DNA of 64,000 nucleotides from Oxalobacteraceae bacterium CAVE-383 (GCA_004134995.1 REGP01000002.1:434001-498000), one strand, 5' to 3'. Counted from the first letter of the stretch, positions 18,136-30,867 are shown. The notes: generated from the sequence alone by a model not told the origin. Numbers and translations are program-made.

Positions 18136-19370
18136 CAGACGATCGCGCCCAATTGGAAAATCGGCAGGTACATCGCAATGACCAGGGCGCCGACAAGTCC
18201 GCCAAGCACCACCATGATGACCGGTTCGATGACCGAAGACAGGATGCCGACAGCCTGGCTGAATTCGGCTTCGTAGAAATCGGCCGCTTTGGCCAGCATT
18301 CGGTCGAGAGTGCCGGATTCTTCGCCGATAGCCGCCATTTGCGCCACCAGGTTGGGAAATTGCCGCGTGTTGCCGATGGCCTCGGCCAGGCCGCGGCCGT
18401 CATTGAGATCGCGTTGGATTTGGCGGCTGGCCGTTAAATAAAGCGAATTGCCGCTGGCTTTGCCGACGATTTCCATCGAAGACAGCAGCGGCACGCCGGC
18501 CGCGAACATGGTTGCCAGGGTGCGCAACCAGCGCGCAATGCAGGCATGCGCGGCCAAGGGGCCGAACACCGGCAGTTTCAGAAGGAGTCTATCGACCATG
18601 CGCTGTATGGTAATGGAACGTTTCCAGTAATGAAAGCAAAGAGTGAGCGCCATCGCGCCCCCGGCCAAGGCTGCGGCCCAATAGCGGACGAACCAGTCGG
18701 ACAAGCCTATGACCATGCGCGTCGCCAGGGGCAGTTCGGCGCCGAAACCGGCGAACACATCGCGAAATGCCGGCACCACCCACACCATGATGACCGCGGT
18801 GGCCAGCAGCGCCACCGCGATGATGGCGATCGGATAGATCAGCGCCGCACGCAAACGGTTGCGCAGCGCACCGTTGCGCTCTCTGGTATCGGCCAGCCGG
18901 GTCAGCAATTGGTCTAGCATGCCGGCTTGCTCGCCCGCGGCGGCGAGATTGCAGAACAGCGTATCGAAATGACGCGGATATTTGGCCAGCGCTTCTGAAA
19001 AACTGCTGCCGGTTTCGATATCGCTGCCGATCGCGTGCAGCAGCCGGACCAAGGCCGGATTGGCGTGGCTTTCGGCCAGGATGCCGAGCGTCTGCAGCAG
19101 GGGCACGCCGGCATTTAGCATGGTGGCCAGTTGCCGCGTCAGCACCGTCATTTCCTGCGCCGCGATGCGTTGATTCCAGTGCGAAAGCGGCCGCAGCGGC
19201 TTGACCCCGGCGACCCGGATGCCGCGCCGCCGCAGCGTCGCGCCGACCATCGCAACGCCGCTGCTGGCGAGTTCGCCGTGGACCGGCTTGCCGCGCGCAT
19301 CGACGCCTTGCCATGCATAGTTGCGCAGACGCGGCTTGTTCGGCGGCGATGTCAGGCTCGGGGATGGCAA
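18135..19370 (-). CDS. pilC: Type II secretion F-family protein PilC
   Basis: Inner-membrane platform protein of the type IV pilus. 411 aa with two T2SF domains, the first from about residue 75 (LTRQLATMLNAGVPLLQTL), the second from about 280 (LRTLATMFAAGVPLLSSME), and three or four membrane helices. The start is TTG with CAGGAA upstream; there is no ATG near the conserved RNYAWQGVDARGKPVHGE start. It lies between pilB (18-bp gap) and pilD. Confidence 0.95.
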   Translation of the reverse strand: MPSPSLTSPPNKPRLRNYAWQGVDARGKPVHGELASSGVAMVGATLRRRGIRVAGVKPLRPLSHWNQRIAAQEMTVLTRQLATMLNAGVPLLQTLGILAESHANPALVRLLHAIGSDIETGSSFSEALAKYPRHFDTLFCNLAAAGEQAGMLDQLLTRLADTRERNGALRNRLRAALIYPIAIIAVALLATAVIMVWVVPAFRDVFAGFGAELPLATRMVIGLSDWFVRYWAAALAGGAMALTLCFHYWKRSITIQRMVDRLLLKLPVFGPLAAHACIARWLRTLATMFAAGVPLLSSMEIVGKASGNSLYLTASRQIQRDLNDGRGLAEAIGNTRQFPNLVAQMAAIGEESGTLDRMLAKAADFYEAEFSQAVGILSSVIEPVIMVVLGGLVGALVIAMYLPIFQLGAIV

Positions 19371-19388
19371 GATTATTCCTGTCCTGAA

Positions 19389-21128
19389 TCAAACGGGCTC
19401 GGGATTGGTGCAGGCCAGCACTTCATCGAGGCTGGTGACGCCTTCGATCGCCTTGCGCAGGCCAGCCGCGCGCAGGCCTTGCATGCCTTGACGGCGCGCG
19501 GCGGCGTCGATTTCCCGCGTGTTGCAGCCGGACAGGATAAGGCGTTCGATATCCGCCGTTATCGGCAGCAATTGGTAAATGCCGATGCGGCCGCGATATC
19601 CGCTGCCCTTGCAGCATTCGCAGCCGCCGGGCTGGAACAGGACGCAATCGGCGGCCTGTGTGGTTTCCGGCAAGCCGGCCTGCAGCAGCGCATCGCGCGG
19701 CGCGGCGCGGCGCTGTTTGCAATCGCAGAGCCGGCGCACCAGGCGCTGCGCCATGATCAGTATCACCGATGCGGCGATATTGAAGGCAGGCACGCCCATG
19801 TTGGCCAGCCGCGTCAATGTGGACGCGGCATCGTTGGTATGCAGTGTGGAAAACACCAGATGGCCGGTCTGGGCCGCTTTCAGCGCGATGTCGGCCGTTT
19901 CGGGGTCGCGGATTTCGCCAACCATGATGATGTCGGGATCCTGCCGCAGGAATGCGCGCAGGGCGACCGGAAAGGTAACGCCGGCGCGTTCGTTGATGCT
20001 GACCTGGTTGATGCCCGGCAAGTGGATTTCGGCCGGGTCCTCGGCGCTGGAGATGTTCACGTCCGGCCGGTTCAGCAGATTCAGGCAGGCGTACAGCGAG
20101 CGGGTTTTGCCGGAGCCGGTCGGCCCGGTCGCGAGGATCATGCCGTGCGGCCGGTGGATTGCCTCGGTCAGCAGGGTGCGCTGCGCCGTGTCCAGCCCCA
20201 GCGTATCGATGCCCAGTTCGGTGTTGCCGGATTCGAGCAGGCGAATGACGATCTTTTCGCCGAACAGGGTCGGCATGGTCGAGACCCGGCAATCGACGGC
20301 GCGCCCGCCGCTGTCGGCCAGGCGCATGCGTCCGTCCTGCGGCACGCGTTTTTCCGCGATATCCAGATTCGACATGACCTTGATGCGGGACGCCAGCTGC
20401 TCGCGGATCGTCAGGGGCGGCTGGGCGATTTCGTGCAGCATGCCGTCGATGCGGAAACGGATGCGGCAAAATTTCTCGAATGCTTCGAAATGCAGGTCGG
20501 AGGCGCGCCGGCCAATGGCGTCGTCGAGGATATTCTGCAGGAAGCGCACTACCGGGGCATCGTCGACCGGATTGGCGGCGGCCGCGGCGTTGCCGGCGTC
20601 GGCATTCCCGAATACGTGCCGGGTGTCGGCGCGGTTCCCGGTCAAGCGGGCGATCAGCGCCAGCAGGGCGTCGTGTTCGGCGATCGCCGGCACCACGGTC
20701 AGTTGGGTCTGCAGCCGGATGCGGTCCAGCGCCTGCAGATTGTCGGGGCTGGAAATGGCGACCGTCAGGCGTTTTCCCTCGATGGCCAGCGGCGCCAGCA
20801 CGTGGCTTTGCATCAGTTTTGCATCGATCAGGTCGAGCGGACAGCGCGCGGCGTCGAACCGGGACAGATCCACGCGGGCGTGGCCGAAGGCGTCGGCGCA
20901 GAAATCGGCCAGCGCGGCGCCGCCGATGCAGCCGCTTTGCAAGATCCGTTCGATCGCGGCGCAGGGCGGGGTTTGCGGATCGATTGCGGCGGCCTGCGCC
21001 GGCGACAGGATGCCGGCGCCCAGCAGTGCGCGGATCAGCATCGACGGCATCGGGCAGGCGTCGCAGGCGGACAGGGGGATGGAATGGCGGGCTGGTGCTG
21101 CTGGCCCTGGGGCGACACGGATAATCAT
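19389..21128 (-). CDS. pilB: Type IV pilus assembly ATPase PilB
   Basis: Cytoplasmic extension motor of the type IV pilus. 579 aa as drawn; the family start fits better at Met27 (21050), since the first 26 residues look non-conserved and neither start has a clear ribosome site. Domains: N-terminal MshEN-like region, then the GspE ATPase with Walker A ATGPTGSGKTRSLYACL (residues 333-349), Walker B IIMVGEIRDPETADIAL, HTNDAAS box, and a cysteine cluster (CDCKQ and CECCKG) for zinc. Arg replaces the usual Val/Thr right after the Walker A Thr. No pilin gene is nearby. Confidence 0.95.
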   Translation of the reverse strand: MIIRVAPGPAAPARHSIPLSACDACPMPSMLIRALLGAGILSPAQAAAIDPQTPPCAAIERILQSGCIGGAALADFCADAFGHARVDLSRFDAARCPLDLIDAKLMQSHVLAPLAIEGKRLTVAISSPDNLQALDRIRLQTQLTVVPAIAEHDALLALIARLTGNRADTRHVFGNADAGNAAAAANPVDDAPVVRFLQNILDDAIGRRASDLHFEAFEKFCRIRFRIDGMLHEIAQPPLTIREQLASRIKVMSNLDIAEKRVPQDGRMRLADSGGRAVDCRVSTMPTLFGEKIVIRLLESGNTELGIDTLGLDTAQRTLLTEAIHRPHGMILATGPTGSGKTRSLYACLNLLNRPDVNISSAEDPAEIHLPGINQVSINERAGVTFPVALRAFLRQDPDIIMVGEIRDPETADIALKAAQTGHLVFSTLHTNDAASTLTRLANMGVPAFNIAASVILIMAQRLVRRLCDCKQRRAAPRDALLQAGLPETTQAADCVLFQPGGCECCKGSGYRGRIGIYQLLPITADIERLILSGCNTREIDAAARRQGMQGLRAAGLRKAIEGVTSLDEVLACTNPEPV

Positions 21129-21250
21129 CGTTGCGGCGGCCGCGGATGGCCGGCCAGGAAAGTCAGTGCGTCCGATGATGCCGAGCGGCGGAAATACTGT
21201 AAAGCGGGGCGCAGACTTTACTAGCCGGCGCCCTTGCGCATGTGTTCGGA

Positions 21251-22204
21251 TCAGTGATTGCGTTCGACCGCGAATGCAGCCAACTCCAGCATGGCGGTCT
21301 TGTAGCTGCCGGCCGGTAGATTGTCGAGCGCGCGGGCGGCGCGCTGGGCGGCGGCTTCGGCCTGGGCGCGGGTATAGTCGAGCGCGCCTGAACCGGTGAT
21401 GGCGCCGAGTATTTCGTCGAAGTGCTGTTCGTCGCCGTTTTCGATACAGCTGCGCACCAGGTCGCGCTGCTGCTGCGTGCCGTTTTCCATGACGTAGATC
21501 AGCGGCAGGGTAGGCTTGCCCTCGCGCAGATCGTCGCCGACATTTTTGCCGATTTCGGCGGCATTGCCCGAATAGTCGAGCACATCGTCGATCAGCTGGA
21601 AGGCGGTGCCGAGCGAACCGCCGTATTCGCCGGCGGCCGCGATATCGGCATCCGACGCGCCGCTGATCAGCGCGCCGACTTCCGCCGCCGCCTCGAACAG
21701 GCGCGCGGTTTTGGAACGGATCACTTGCAGATAGGCGGCTTCGTTGACCTCGGGGTTATGCATGTTCAGCAATTGCAGCACTTCGCCTTCGGCAATCACA
21801 TTGGTGGCATCGGCCAGGATCTGCATGACGCGGGCGTTGCCCACCGACACCATCATCTGGAATGCGCGGGAGTACAGGAAATCGCCGACCAGCACCGAGG
21901 CGGCGTTGCCGAACAGCGCGTTGGCGGTCTGCTTGCCGCGCCGCAGGGAAGACTCGTCGACCACGTCGTCGTGCAGCAGGGTGGCGGTATGGATGAATTC
22001 GATCACCGCCGCCAGTTCATGGTGGGCCTGGCCGCGGTAGCCGTGGGCGTTGGCGATCATCAGCACCAGCGCCGGCCGGATCCGCTTGCCGCCCGCGCCG
22101 ATGATGTATTCGGCCACCTGATTGACCAGCGGCACTTCCGAATGCAGGCGCGCGCGTATGACGTTGTTGACCGCCTGCATATCGGCGGCGATGAATTCTG
22201 TCAT
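21251..22204 (-). CDS. ispB: Octaprenyl/polyprenyl diphosphate synthase
   Basis: Makes the ubiquinone side chain precursor from IPP and FPP. The two aspartate-rich motifs LLHDDVVDES and QLIDDVLDY are intact, plus GGKRIRP and GKNVGDDLREGKPTLPL. 317 aa from ATG 22204, chosen by alignment with IspB; a TTG at 22240 would add 12 residues. Divergent from rplU, as in many proteobacteria. The same strand continues into pilB after 122 bp. Confidence 0.95.
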   Translation of the reverse strand: MTEFIAADMQAVNNVIRARLHSEVPLVNQVAEYIIGAGGKRIRPALVLMIANAHGYRGQAHHELAAVIEFIHTATLLHDDVVDESSLRRGKQTANALFGNAASVLVGDFLYSRAFQMMVSVGNARVMQILADATNVIAEGEVLQLLNMHNPEVNEAAYLQVIRSKTARLFEAAAEVGALISGASDADIAAAGEYGGSLGTAFQLIDDVLDYSGNAAEIGKNVGDDLREGKPTLPLIYVMENGTQQQRDLVRSCIENGDEQHFDEILGAITGSGALDYTRAQAEAAAQRAARALDNLPAGSYKTAMLELAAFAVERNH

Positions 22205-22424
22205 GGAATTTTTAGAGGCTGTATGTAGGGCGGCGGACAAGGCGAAACCTGTTTAGAATCTTGGGTGCAGCGATTATACGATAGGCGGGCCGCAGGGTAG
22301 GAAGCGTCATGCGCCCATGCGTCAGAACTTGTCAGGCGCACAATGGCGACCGTACGCAAATAATTGCAAAAAGACAACTATTTCGGCTAAAGTGTGGGGC
22401 AATTCCCACCTTTGTCAAGAGTTT

Positions 22425-22453
22425 TTGACCGCGAAGCTAAGCCTATGTATAAT
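22425..22453 (+). promoter_or_regulatory. Sigma-70 promoter of rplU-rpmA
   Basis: TTGACC, 17-bp spacer, TATAAT: five of six and six of six consensus positions. The transcript would start near 22460, giving about 80 nt of leader before rplU. It is the best promoter in the window. Confidence 0.9.
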
Positions 22454-22539
22454 CACAGGTTTTCCCGATTCCGCGTGGGCTTTTCTGCCGCGCCAAGACG
22501 AAAGAAAAATTCCGTTTAAATTATTCGATGAGGTTCCCC

Positions 22540-22851
22540 ATGTACGCGGTCATAAAAACCGGTGGCAAGCAATATAAAGTTGTCGCTGGCGAAAAACTTA
22601 AAATAGAACAGATACCTGCAGACATCGGCTCCGAAATCACTTTAGATCAAGTGCTCGCTTTGGGCGCAGGTGAAACCGTTACGTTCGGTGCACCATTGGT
22701 CGCAGGTGCTACGGTGCTGGCTACGGTATTGGCGCAAGGTCGCCACGATAAGGTCAAGATCTTCAAAATGCGTCGTCGCAAGCATTATCAGAAGCATCAG
22801 GGCCATCGCCAAAATTACACTGAAGTGCAGATCGTTTCGATCAACGCTTAA
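22540..22851 (+). CDS. rplU: 50S ribosomal protein L21
   Basis: 103 aa. Start at ATG 22540 ([14 protein letters not shown]), preceded by GATGAGG with a 6-base spacer; a frame-extending start at 22528 is not needed. Signature [15 protein letters not shown] and the basic C-terminal [16 protein letters not shown] are diagnostic. First gene after a strong promoter and followed by rpmA. Confidence 0.98.
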   Translation: MYAVIKTGGKQYKVVAGEKLKIEQIPADIGSEITLDQVLALGAGETVTFGAPLVAGATVLATVLAQGRHDKVKIFKMRRRKHYQKHQGHRQNYTEVQIVSINA

Positions 22852-22940
22852 TTAATCGCTTATCAATATTAATTATTTGCGTCGTCGTAACGGTTGGCAA
22901 CAAGGCACGCAGATACTGAGCACAGTAAGGAGTCTCAAAA

Positions 22941-23198
22941 ATGGCACACAAAAAAGGCGGCGGCACTACGCGCAACGGCCGTGATTCAGAGTCGAAACGA
23001 CTTGGCGTCAAGGTCTACGGCGGTCAGGCGATCAACGCTGGCGGCATCATCATTCGTCAACGCGGCACCAAAGTGCACCCGGGCGAAAACGTCGGCATGG
23101 GCAAGGATCACACCTTGTTCGCACTGATCGAAGGCAAAGTGGCTTTCGTGATCAAAGGCGCCGAAAAGCGCCAGTTCGTGACAGTCGTCGCGGCTTAA
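22941..23198 (+). CDS. rpmA: 50S ribosomal protein L27
   Basis: 85 aa. Starts [20 protein letters not shown], without the cleaved N-terminal extension found in Firmicutes, so the flexible tail reaching the peptidyl transferase centre is made directly. Ribosome site AAGGAGTCTCAAAA. Cotranscribed with rplU; terminator-like hairpin before obgE. Confidence 0.98.
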   Translation: MAHKKGGGTTRNGRDSESKRLGVKVYGGQAINAGGIIIRQRGTKVHPGENVGMGKDHTLFALIEGKVAFVIKGAEKRQFVTVVAA

Positions 23199-23293
23199 TA
23201 GCGACAATACGGTATCAAAACCGAAAATGCCGGTTAGGCAGTCCCGGCGGTTCATTGATTGAATCGCCCGATATGCTTAATCGATATTTTCAC

Positions 23294-23325
23294 AAAAGGC
23301 TCTGCCCACCCGGTGGAGCCTTTTT
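23294..23325 (+). terminator. Terminator between rpmA and obgE
   Basis: AAAAGGCTC and GAGCCTTTT pair over nine bases around a 13-base loop and run into T's, 20 bp before obgE. Some readthrough into obgE is probable because no separate obgE promoter is visible. Confidence 0.75.
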
Positions 23326-23327
23326 AG

Positions 23328-24455
<1,128 letters not shown>

Positions 24456-24523
24456 GAGACGGCGGTCATATCGCGTTGGCCAGCGAATCATCTGAAGATT
24501 GTCTAAAACCCAGCCTTTTACAC

Positions 24524-25642
24524 ATGCAATCCGTCATTAAAAAAGCCAAACGCATCATCATCAAAGTCGGTTCTTCGCTGGTCACCAACGACGGCAAGGG
24601 ACTGGATCATGCGGCGATCGCGCGCTGGGCGGCGCAGATCGCCCAGTTGCGCGCAATGCACAAGGAAGTGGTGCTGGTAACCTCGGGCGCCGTGGCCGAA
24701 GGCATGCAGCGGCTCGGTTTCGACAAGCGCCCGAGCGCCATTCATGAATTGCAAGCCTGCGCGGCAGTTGGCCAGATGGGCCTGGCGCAAATTTACGAAT
24801 CCAGTTTTTCCAAATATCAATTGCGCACCGCGCAGGTACTGCTGACGCACGCCGATCTGGCCGACCGCGAGCGCTATCTGAATGCGCGTTCGACGCTGTT
24901 TACCCTGTTGCGCCTGGGCGTGGTCCCGATCATCAACGAAAATGATACCGTCGTCACCGATGAAATCAAATTCGGCGACAACGATACGCTGGGCGCGCTG
25001 GTGGCCAACTTGATGGAAGCCGACGCCCTGATCATTCTGACCGACCAGCAGGGTTTGTTCACCGCCGATCCGCGCAAGGATCCGGCGGCGACCTTCGTGC
25101 ATGACGCGCAGGCCGGCGATCCGGCGCTGGAAGCGATGGCCGGCGGCGCCGGCACCGGTATCGGCCGCGGCGGCATGCTGACCAAGATCCTCGCCGCCAA
25201 ACGCGCGGCTGCCTCAGGCGCACACACCGTGATTGCATCGGGCCGGGAAGAAAATGTATTGACCCGGCTGGCCGCCGGCGAAGCGCTGGGCACCCAGCTT
25301 AGCGCCGCGACCGCGCAACTGACCGCGCGCAAGCAATGGATGGCGGATCATCTGCAGACCGCCGGCAAGGTGACGCTGGACGCAGGCGCCGTGAAAATGC
25401 TGACGACTTCCGGCAAATCGTTACTGCCGATCGGCGTGACCGAAGTCAGCGGCGCATTCGGCCGCGGCGATGTGATTACCTGCGTCGATTCGGCGGGCCA
25501 GGCCGTGGCGCGCGGCATCAGCAACTACGCCAGTTCGGATGCGCGCCGCATCGTCGGCCACGCCTCGTCGGAGATTCTGTCGATATTGGGATTTTTTGAA
25601 GAGCCCGAATTGATTCATCGGGATAACCTGGTATTGCTGTAG
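24524..25642 (+). CDS. proB: Glutamate 5-kinase
   Basis: First step of proline synthesis. 372 aa from ATG 24524 ([19 protein letters not shown]); an upstream TTG at 24476 would add 16 non-conserved residues. Amino-acid kinase domain with [17 protein letters not shown], and [17 protein letters not shown], then a C-terminal PUA domain (from about residue 280). Converges on the CNP1-like gene. Confidence 0.96.
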   Translation: MQSVIKKAKRIIIKVGSSLVTNDGKGLDHAAIARWAAQIAQLRAMHKEVVLVTSGAVAEGMQRLGFDKRPSAIHELQACAAVGQMGLAQIYESSFSKYQLRTAQVLLTHADLADRERYLNARSTLFTLLRLGVVPIINENDTVVTDEIKFGDNDTLGALVANLMEADALIILTDQQGLFTADPRKDPAATFVHDAQAGDPALEAMAGGAGTGIGRGGMLTKILAAKRAAASGAHTVIASGREENVLTRLAAGEALGTQLSAATAQLTARKQWMADHLQTAGKVTLDAGAVKMLTTSGKSLLPIGVTEVSGAFGRGDVITCVDSAGQAVARGISNYASSDARRIVGHASSEILSILGFFEEPELIHRDNLVLL

Positions 25643-25657
25643 AACCTTGCCGCGACC

Positions 25658-25678
25658 GCCGCACCGTGGCGGTGCGGC
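25658..25678. terminator. Perfect hairpin between convergent proB and CNP1-like genes
   Basis: GCCGCACCG and CGGTGCGGC are a perfect 9-bp stem around TGG, 15 bp after proB and 9 bp from the end of the convergent gene. It lacks a T run, so its termination strength is uncertain. Confidence 0.45.
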
Positions 25679-25687
25679 AGAGCTTGA

Positions 25688-26287
25688 TCAGCGGTTGTAG
25701 CTGCCCGGAGAATAGTCCCGCGCCGGCGCCATCGGATGCTTGTATTTGATGCGCTTGACGATTTCCGTGGCATTGCCCGCCACGGTCGTGACGTCGCAAA
25801 AATAATCCTTTACCAGAGCGGCATGCTGCCGGTTCGCGACCAGTTCCGTAATCGGACGCCAGACCGGATCGCGCGCCTTGGTCCAGCTGCCGTCCGCGCC
25901 GCCGTAGGCATAGGCTTTTCTTTCAATGGTCGCGCAGCGGATGCCTTCGTAGCTGACATTGACCGCGCCGGATTTGCTCTTGCTGACCAGCGTATAGCGC
26001 ACCACGCCGTCGCCGCCGACCGAAACCGATTTCTCATCGATGTAGAAAGTCTGCGTTGCGGTCGGACCGACATAGAATTCCATCAGATTGGCGGCGACCG
26101 GCGCATCCGGCAACACCACCGAGCCTTCTTCCCATACCTTGTTTTCCTGGTCTTCCGGATCGTAGCCTTCCGGCGCGAAACTGGTGGCGCCCAGGCTCCA
26201 GGCCGCCAGCGCGATCAAGGCGCCTTTTTGCAGCAGGCGGTTACGGCGCAAGGCGGACAGGCGGGACATCTTCGGGCTGGTTGGCAT
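25688..26287 (-). CDS. CNP1-like family exported protein
   Basis: 199 aa. Start at ATG 26287 behind AAAGAAGAATAAGC; the long open frame further upstream lies inside rppH. A basic N-terminus and hydrophobic segment (LLQKGALIALAAWSLGATSFA) look like a signal sequence or lipoprotein-free anchor, then the CNP1-like domain with FYVGPTATQTFYIDEKSVSV, VVRYTLVSKSKSGAVNVSYE and CATIERKAYAYGGADG. The name comes from a gene upregulated in Cryptococcus-type screens only by label; no biochemical role is established to my knowledge. 2 bp after rppH, so cotranscribed. Confidence 0.8.
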   Translation of the reverse strand: MPTSPKMSRLSALRRNRLLQKGALIALAAWSLGATSFAPEGYDPEDQENKVWEEGSVVLPDAPVAANLMEFYVGPTATQTFYIDEKSVSVGGDGVVRYTLVSKSKSGAVNVSYEGIRCATIERKAYAYGGADGSWTKARDPVWRPITELVANRQHAALVKDYFCDVTTVAGNATEIVKRIKYKHPMAPARDYSPGSYNR

Positions 26288-26289
26288 GC

Positions 26290-26880
26290 TTATTCTTCTT
26301 TGCCGGCAATCGGCGTTGTGTCGGAGACGACGTTGATGTGGGGTTGATGAGAATGCTGCGCGGCATGTGGCGCCGGCGGCGGGCGGTGCGGCACGGCGCC
26401 GGAATGCGCGCGGTTCAGGAAGCGCGACAGTTCCTGCAATGCCTGTTGGTAGACGCCGCGCTTGAATTCGATGACGACGTCCAGCGGCACCCAATAGTCA
26501 TGCCAGCGCCATGCGTCGAATTCAGGGTGCGAGGTCAGGCGCAGGTTGACGTCGCAGTCGCGGCCGACCATGCGCAGCAGGAACCAGATCTGTTTTTGCC
26601 CGCGGTAATGACCGCGGATCTCGCGTTTGATGAAATGATCCGGCACCTCATAGCGCAGCCAGTCGCGGGTGCGACCGATGATCTTGACGTGTTCCGCTTT
26701 CAGTCCGATTTCTTCTTCCAGTTCGCGAAACATGGCTTGCTCGGGGGTTTCGCCGTGCTTGATACCGCCCTGAGGAAACTGCCAGGAATGTTCCTTGACG
26801 CGCTTGCCCCACCATACCTCGTTCTGGCCGTTGATCAGAATAATGCCGACGTTGGGCCGAAAGCCTTCTCGATCGAGCAT
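26290..26880 (-). CDS. rppH: RNA pyrophosphohydrolase RppH
   Basis: Nudix enzyme that converts 5' triphosphate ends of mRNA to monophosphate and so triggers decay. 196 aa. Starts [15 protein letters not shown], typical of RppH; Nudix box at residues 38-60 ([23 protein letters not shown]), and the WFLLRMVG and EFDAWRW segments follow. The C-terminal 40 residues are rich in Pro, His and Ala and poorly conserved. Divergent from proS. Confidence 0.96.
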   Translation of the reverse strand: MLDREGFRPNVGIILINGQNEVWWGKRVKEHSWQFPQGGIKHGETPEQAMFRELEEEIGLKAEHVKIIGRTRDWLRYEVPDHFIKREIRGHYRGQKQIWFLLRMVGRDCDVNLRLTSHPEFDAWRWHDYWVPLDVVIEFKRGVYQQALQELSRFLNRAHSGAVPHRPPPAPHAAQHSHQPHINVVSDTTPIAGKEE

Positions 26881-27087
26881 GTGTGTACCTCAAAACTTTC
26901 TGCGGCTGGACGTTCCCGATCCTTGAGTCCGGCGCGCGCCTTTAGCGCACACCCCCATGCGGCGCATCTCGCAAAGAGAAAGAGCGTCTAACATGCATCA
27001 ATTGTGCAAAGAGTGAGTTCATCAGCCAGCTAATCCTTTAAAATTAGCTTGATTATAACTCCCATCTTTTAAAAAGAACTCATCGTC

Positions 27088-28818
<1,731 letters not shown>

Positions 28819-28832
28819 CCGTATTCATCTGC

Positions 28833-28873
28833 AAACAAAAACGCCCGCTTCTCAGAAGCGGGCGTTTTTGTTT
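28833..28873. terminator. Bidirectional terminator between proS and the SWIB gene
   Basis: An 18-base arm at 28833-28850 (AAACAAAAACGCCCGCTT) is perfectly inverted at 28856-28873 around CTCAG, so a GC stem with A run before and T run after serves both strands. Confidence 0.93.
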
Positions 28874-28898
28874 GGCATTCGGGAAAATCCCCAAACAG

Positions 28899-29246
28899 TT
28901 ATTTCAGGTGTGCGGAAATCAGTTTGGTCATTTCGAACATGGTGACTTCTTTCTTGCCGCCAAAGACAGCCTTCAGCTTATCGTCAGCAACGATATTGCG
29001 CTTGTTGGTTGGGTTTTGCAGGTTCTTGGCCTTGATGTATTCCCAGACCTTCTTGGTCACTTCAGTGCGTGGCAACGGTGTCGAACCGACGACTTCGGCC
29101 AGGATCGCCGATGGTGTCATTGGTTTCATGAACGCTGCATTTGGCTTGCGCGCAGCTGGCTTGGCGGCAGCCTTGGCTTTCGGTGCTGCTTTCGGTGCTG
29201 CTTTGGCTGCGGCTGGCTTAGCTGCAGGTTTTTTGGCTGTTACCAT
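28899..29246 (-). CDS. SWIB/MDM2-domain protein with lysine-rich tail
   Basis: 115 aa. Residues 1-37 are an Ala/Lys/Pro low-complexity segment like that of histone H1-like proteins; residues 38-115 are a SWIB domain (FMKPMTPSAILAEVVG, LPRTEVTKKVWEYIKAKNLQ, then DDKLKAVFGGKKEVTMFEM). SWIB is best known from eukaryotic SWI/SNF complexes, and stand-alone SWIB proteins occur in chlamydiae and many beta-proteobacteria. A DNA or chromatin-associated role is likely but unproven. Strong ribosome site AAGGAGGCTCAAAC. The 256-bp gap upstream to ffh holds no gene. Confidence 0.93.
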   Translation of the reverse strand: MVTAKKPAAKPAAAKAAPKAAPKAKAAAKPAARKPNAAFMKPMTPSAILAEVVGSTPLPRTEVTKKVWEYIKAKNLQNPTNKRNIVADDKLKAVFGGKKEVTMFEMTKLISAHLK

Positions 29247-29502
29247 GTTTGAGCCTCCTTAGTATAGGGACGTAGGTTAAATGACTTGATTGAATTGCGT
29301 TCTCGATCAGACTCATACGCAGCGCTAATAGTGGTGCGGTTTTCATAGCGACGCAAGTGTTTTTTGCTGGATAAACACGAATACAGCCGTGATTTTGGCG
29401 TTGACCGCAATGCGGCATGAAAAAACCATTGTTCCGGATCGGTTTTTGCCGCGCCGGCGGACGGTTTCATAATGCTTTTATATCGTTTCGCATGCGCTCT
29501 TA

Positions 29503-30867
29503 TTACATCCCGGGCAACATATTTTTCATGCCGCGCATCATTTTCATCATGCCGCCGCCCTGCATTTTTTTCATCATGCTTTGCATTTGCTCGAATTGCG
29601 CCAGCATGCGGTTGACTTCCTGCACCTGCACGCCGGCGCCCGCGGCGATGCGCCGCTTGCGCGTGGCCTTGATCAATTCGGGCTTGGCGCGCTCGCGCGG
29701 CGTCATCGAATTGATGATGCCTTCCATCCGGCGTACCTGTTTTTCGGCCTGGTCCATATTCGTTTTTCCGGCGGCCTGCTGCATTTGCGCCGGCAGCTTG
29801 TCCATCAATCCGCTGAGGCCGCCCATCTTTTTCATCTGGCCCAACTGGGCCTTGAAATCGTTCAGATCGAATTTGCCGCCGCCCTTGAGCTTTTGCGCCA
29901 GTCCTTTGGCAGCCGCGACGTCGACGCCTTTCTGCGCTTCTTCGACCAGCGCCAGGATATCGCCCATGCCCAGGATGCGATTGGCCATGCGGGTCGGATC
30001 GAATGCTTCCAGGCCGTCCAGTTTTTCGGCCACGCCGGCGAACTTGATCGGCTTGCCGGTGATGTGGCGCACCGAGAGCGCGGCACCGCCGCGCGAATCG
30101 CCGTCCAGCTTGGTCAGCACGATCCCGGTCAGCGGCAGCGCGTCGCTGAAGGCCTTGGCGGTATTGATGGCGTCCTGGCCCAGCATCGCATCGACCACGA
30201 ACAATGTTTCGATCGGCTTGACCGCGGCATGCATCGCGCTGATTTCCTGCATCATCGCTTCGTCGATGCCGAGGCGGCCGGCGGTATCGATGATCAGGAC
30301 GTCGTGGTAATGCCGCTTGGCGTAGTCGAGCGCGGCCAGCGCGATGTCGACCGGCTTGTCGGTCGGCTGGCTCGGGAAGAAATCGGCGCCGGCCTGCCCC
30401 GTGACGGTTTGCAACTGGCCGATCGCGGCCGGACGGTAGACGTCGGCGGAAACGGTCAGCACTTTTTTCTTTTTGCTTTCGCGCAGGTATTTGGCAAGCT
30501 TGCCGACGGTGGTGGTTTTGCCGGCGCCCTGCAGGCCGGCCATCAGGATGATGGCCGGCGGCTGGGTTGCAAAATTGAGTTGCGATGCCTCGGCGCCCAG
30601 ATCGGCGCCCATCAGGCGCGCCAGTTCGCGCTGCACCACGCCGACCAGCGCCTGGCCCGGCGTGAGCGAGGAAATGACTTCCGCGCCCAGGGATTTTTCC
30701 TTGACGTTGGCAATGAATTCGCGCACGGCGGGCAGGGCGACGTCGGCTTCCAGCAGCGCCAGGCGCACTTCGCGCAGCATGTCGGCGGTATTGGCTTCGG
30801 TCAGGCGGGCTTCGCCGCGCATGGTCTTGACGACCTTGGCCAAGCGTTGGGTGAGATTGTCGAGCAT
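29503..30867 (-). CDS. ffh: Signal recognition particle protein Ffh
   Basis: SRP54 GTPase that targets inner-membrane proteins cotranslationally together with 4.5S RNA and FtsY. 454 aa. N domain (1-90), G domain with GLQGAGKTTT (111-120), DTAGRLGIDE and TKLDGDSRGG, and a methionine-rich M domain (MKKMGGLSG, the RMEGIINSMTPRER RNA-binding motif, and a C-terminal run of Met/Gly). Divergent from the ccsA-like gene. Confidence 0.98.
   Translation of the reverse strand: MLDNLTQRLAKVVKTMRGEARLTEANTADMLREVRLALLEADVALPAVREFIANVKEKSLGAEVISSLTPGQALVGVVQRELARLMGADLGAEASQLNFATQPPAIILMAGLQGAGKTTTVGKLAKYLRESKKKKVLTVSADVYRPAAIGQLQTVTGQAGADFFPSQPTDKPVDIALAALDYAKRHYHDVLIIDTAGRLGIDEAMMQEISAMHAAVKPIETLFVVDAMLGQDAINTAKAFSDALPLTGIVLTKLDGDSRGGAALSVRHITGKPIKFAGVAEKLDGLEAFDPTRMANRILGMGDILALVEEAQKGVDVAAAKGLAQKLKGGGKFDLNDFKAQLGQMKKMGGLSGLMDKLPAQMQQAAGKTNMDQAEKQVRRMEGIINSMTPRERAKPELIKATRKRRIAAGAGVQVQEVNRMLAQFEQMQSMMKKMQGGGMMKMMRGMKNMLPGM

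Noticed and set aside
19131..21224. 697-codon plus-strand frame over pilC/pilB
   Set aside because: Antisense to intact pil genes; no homology visible.
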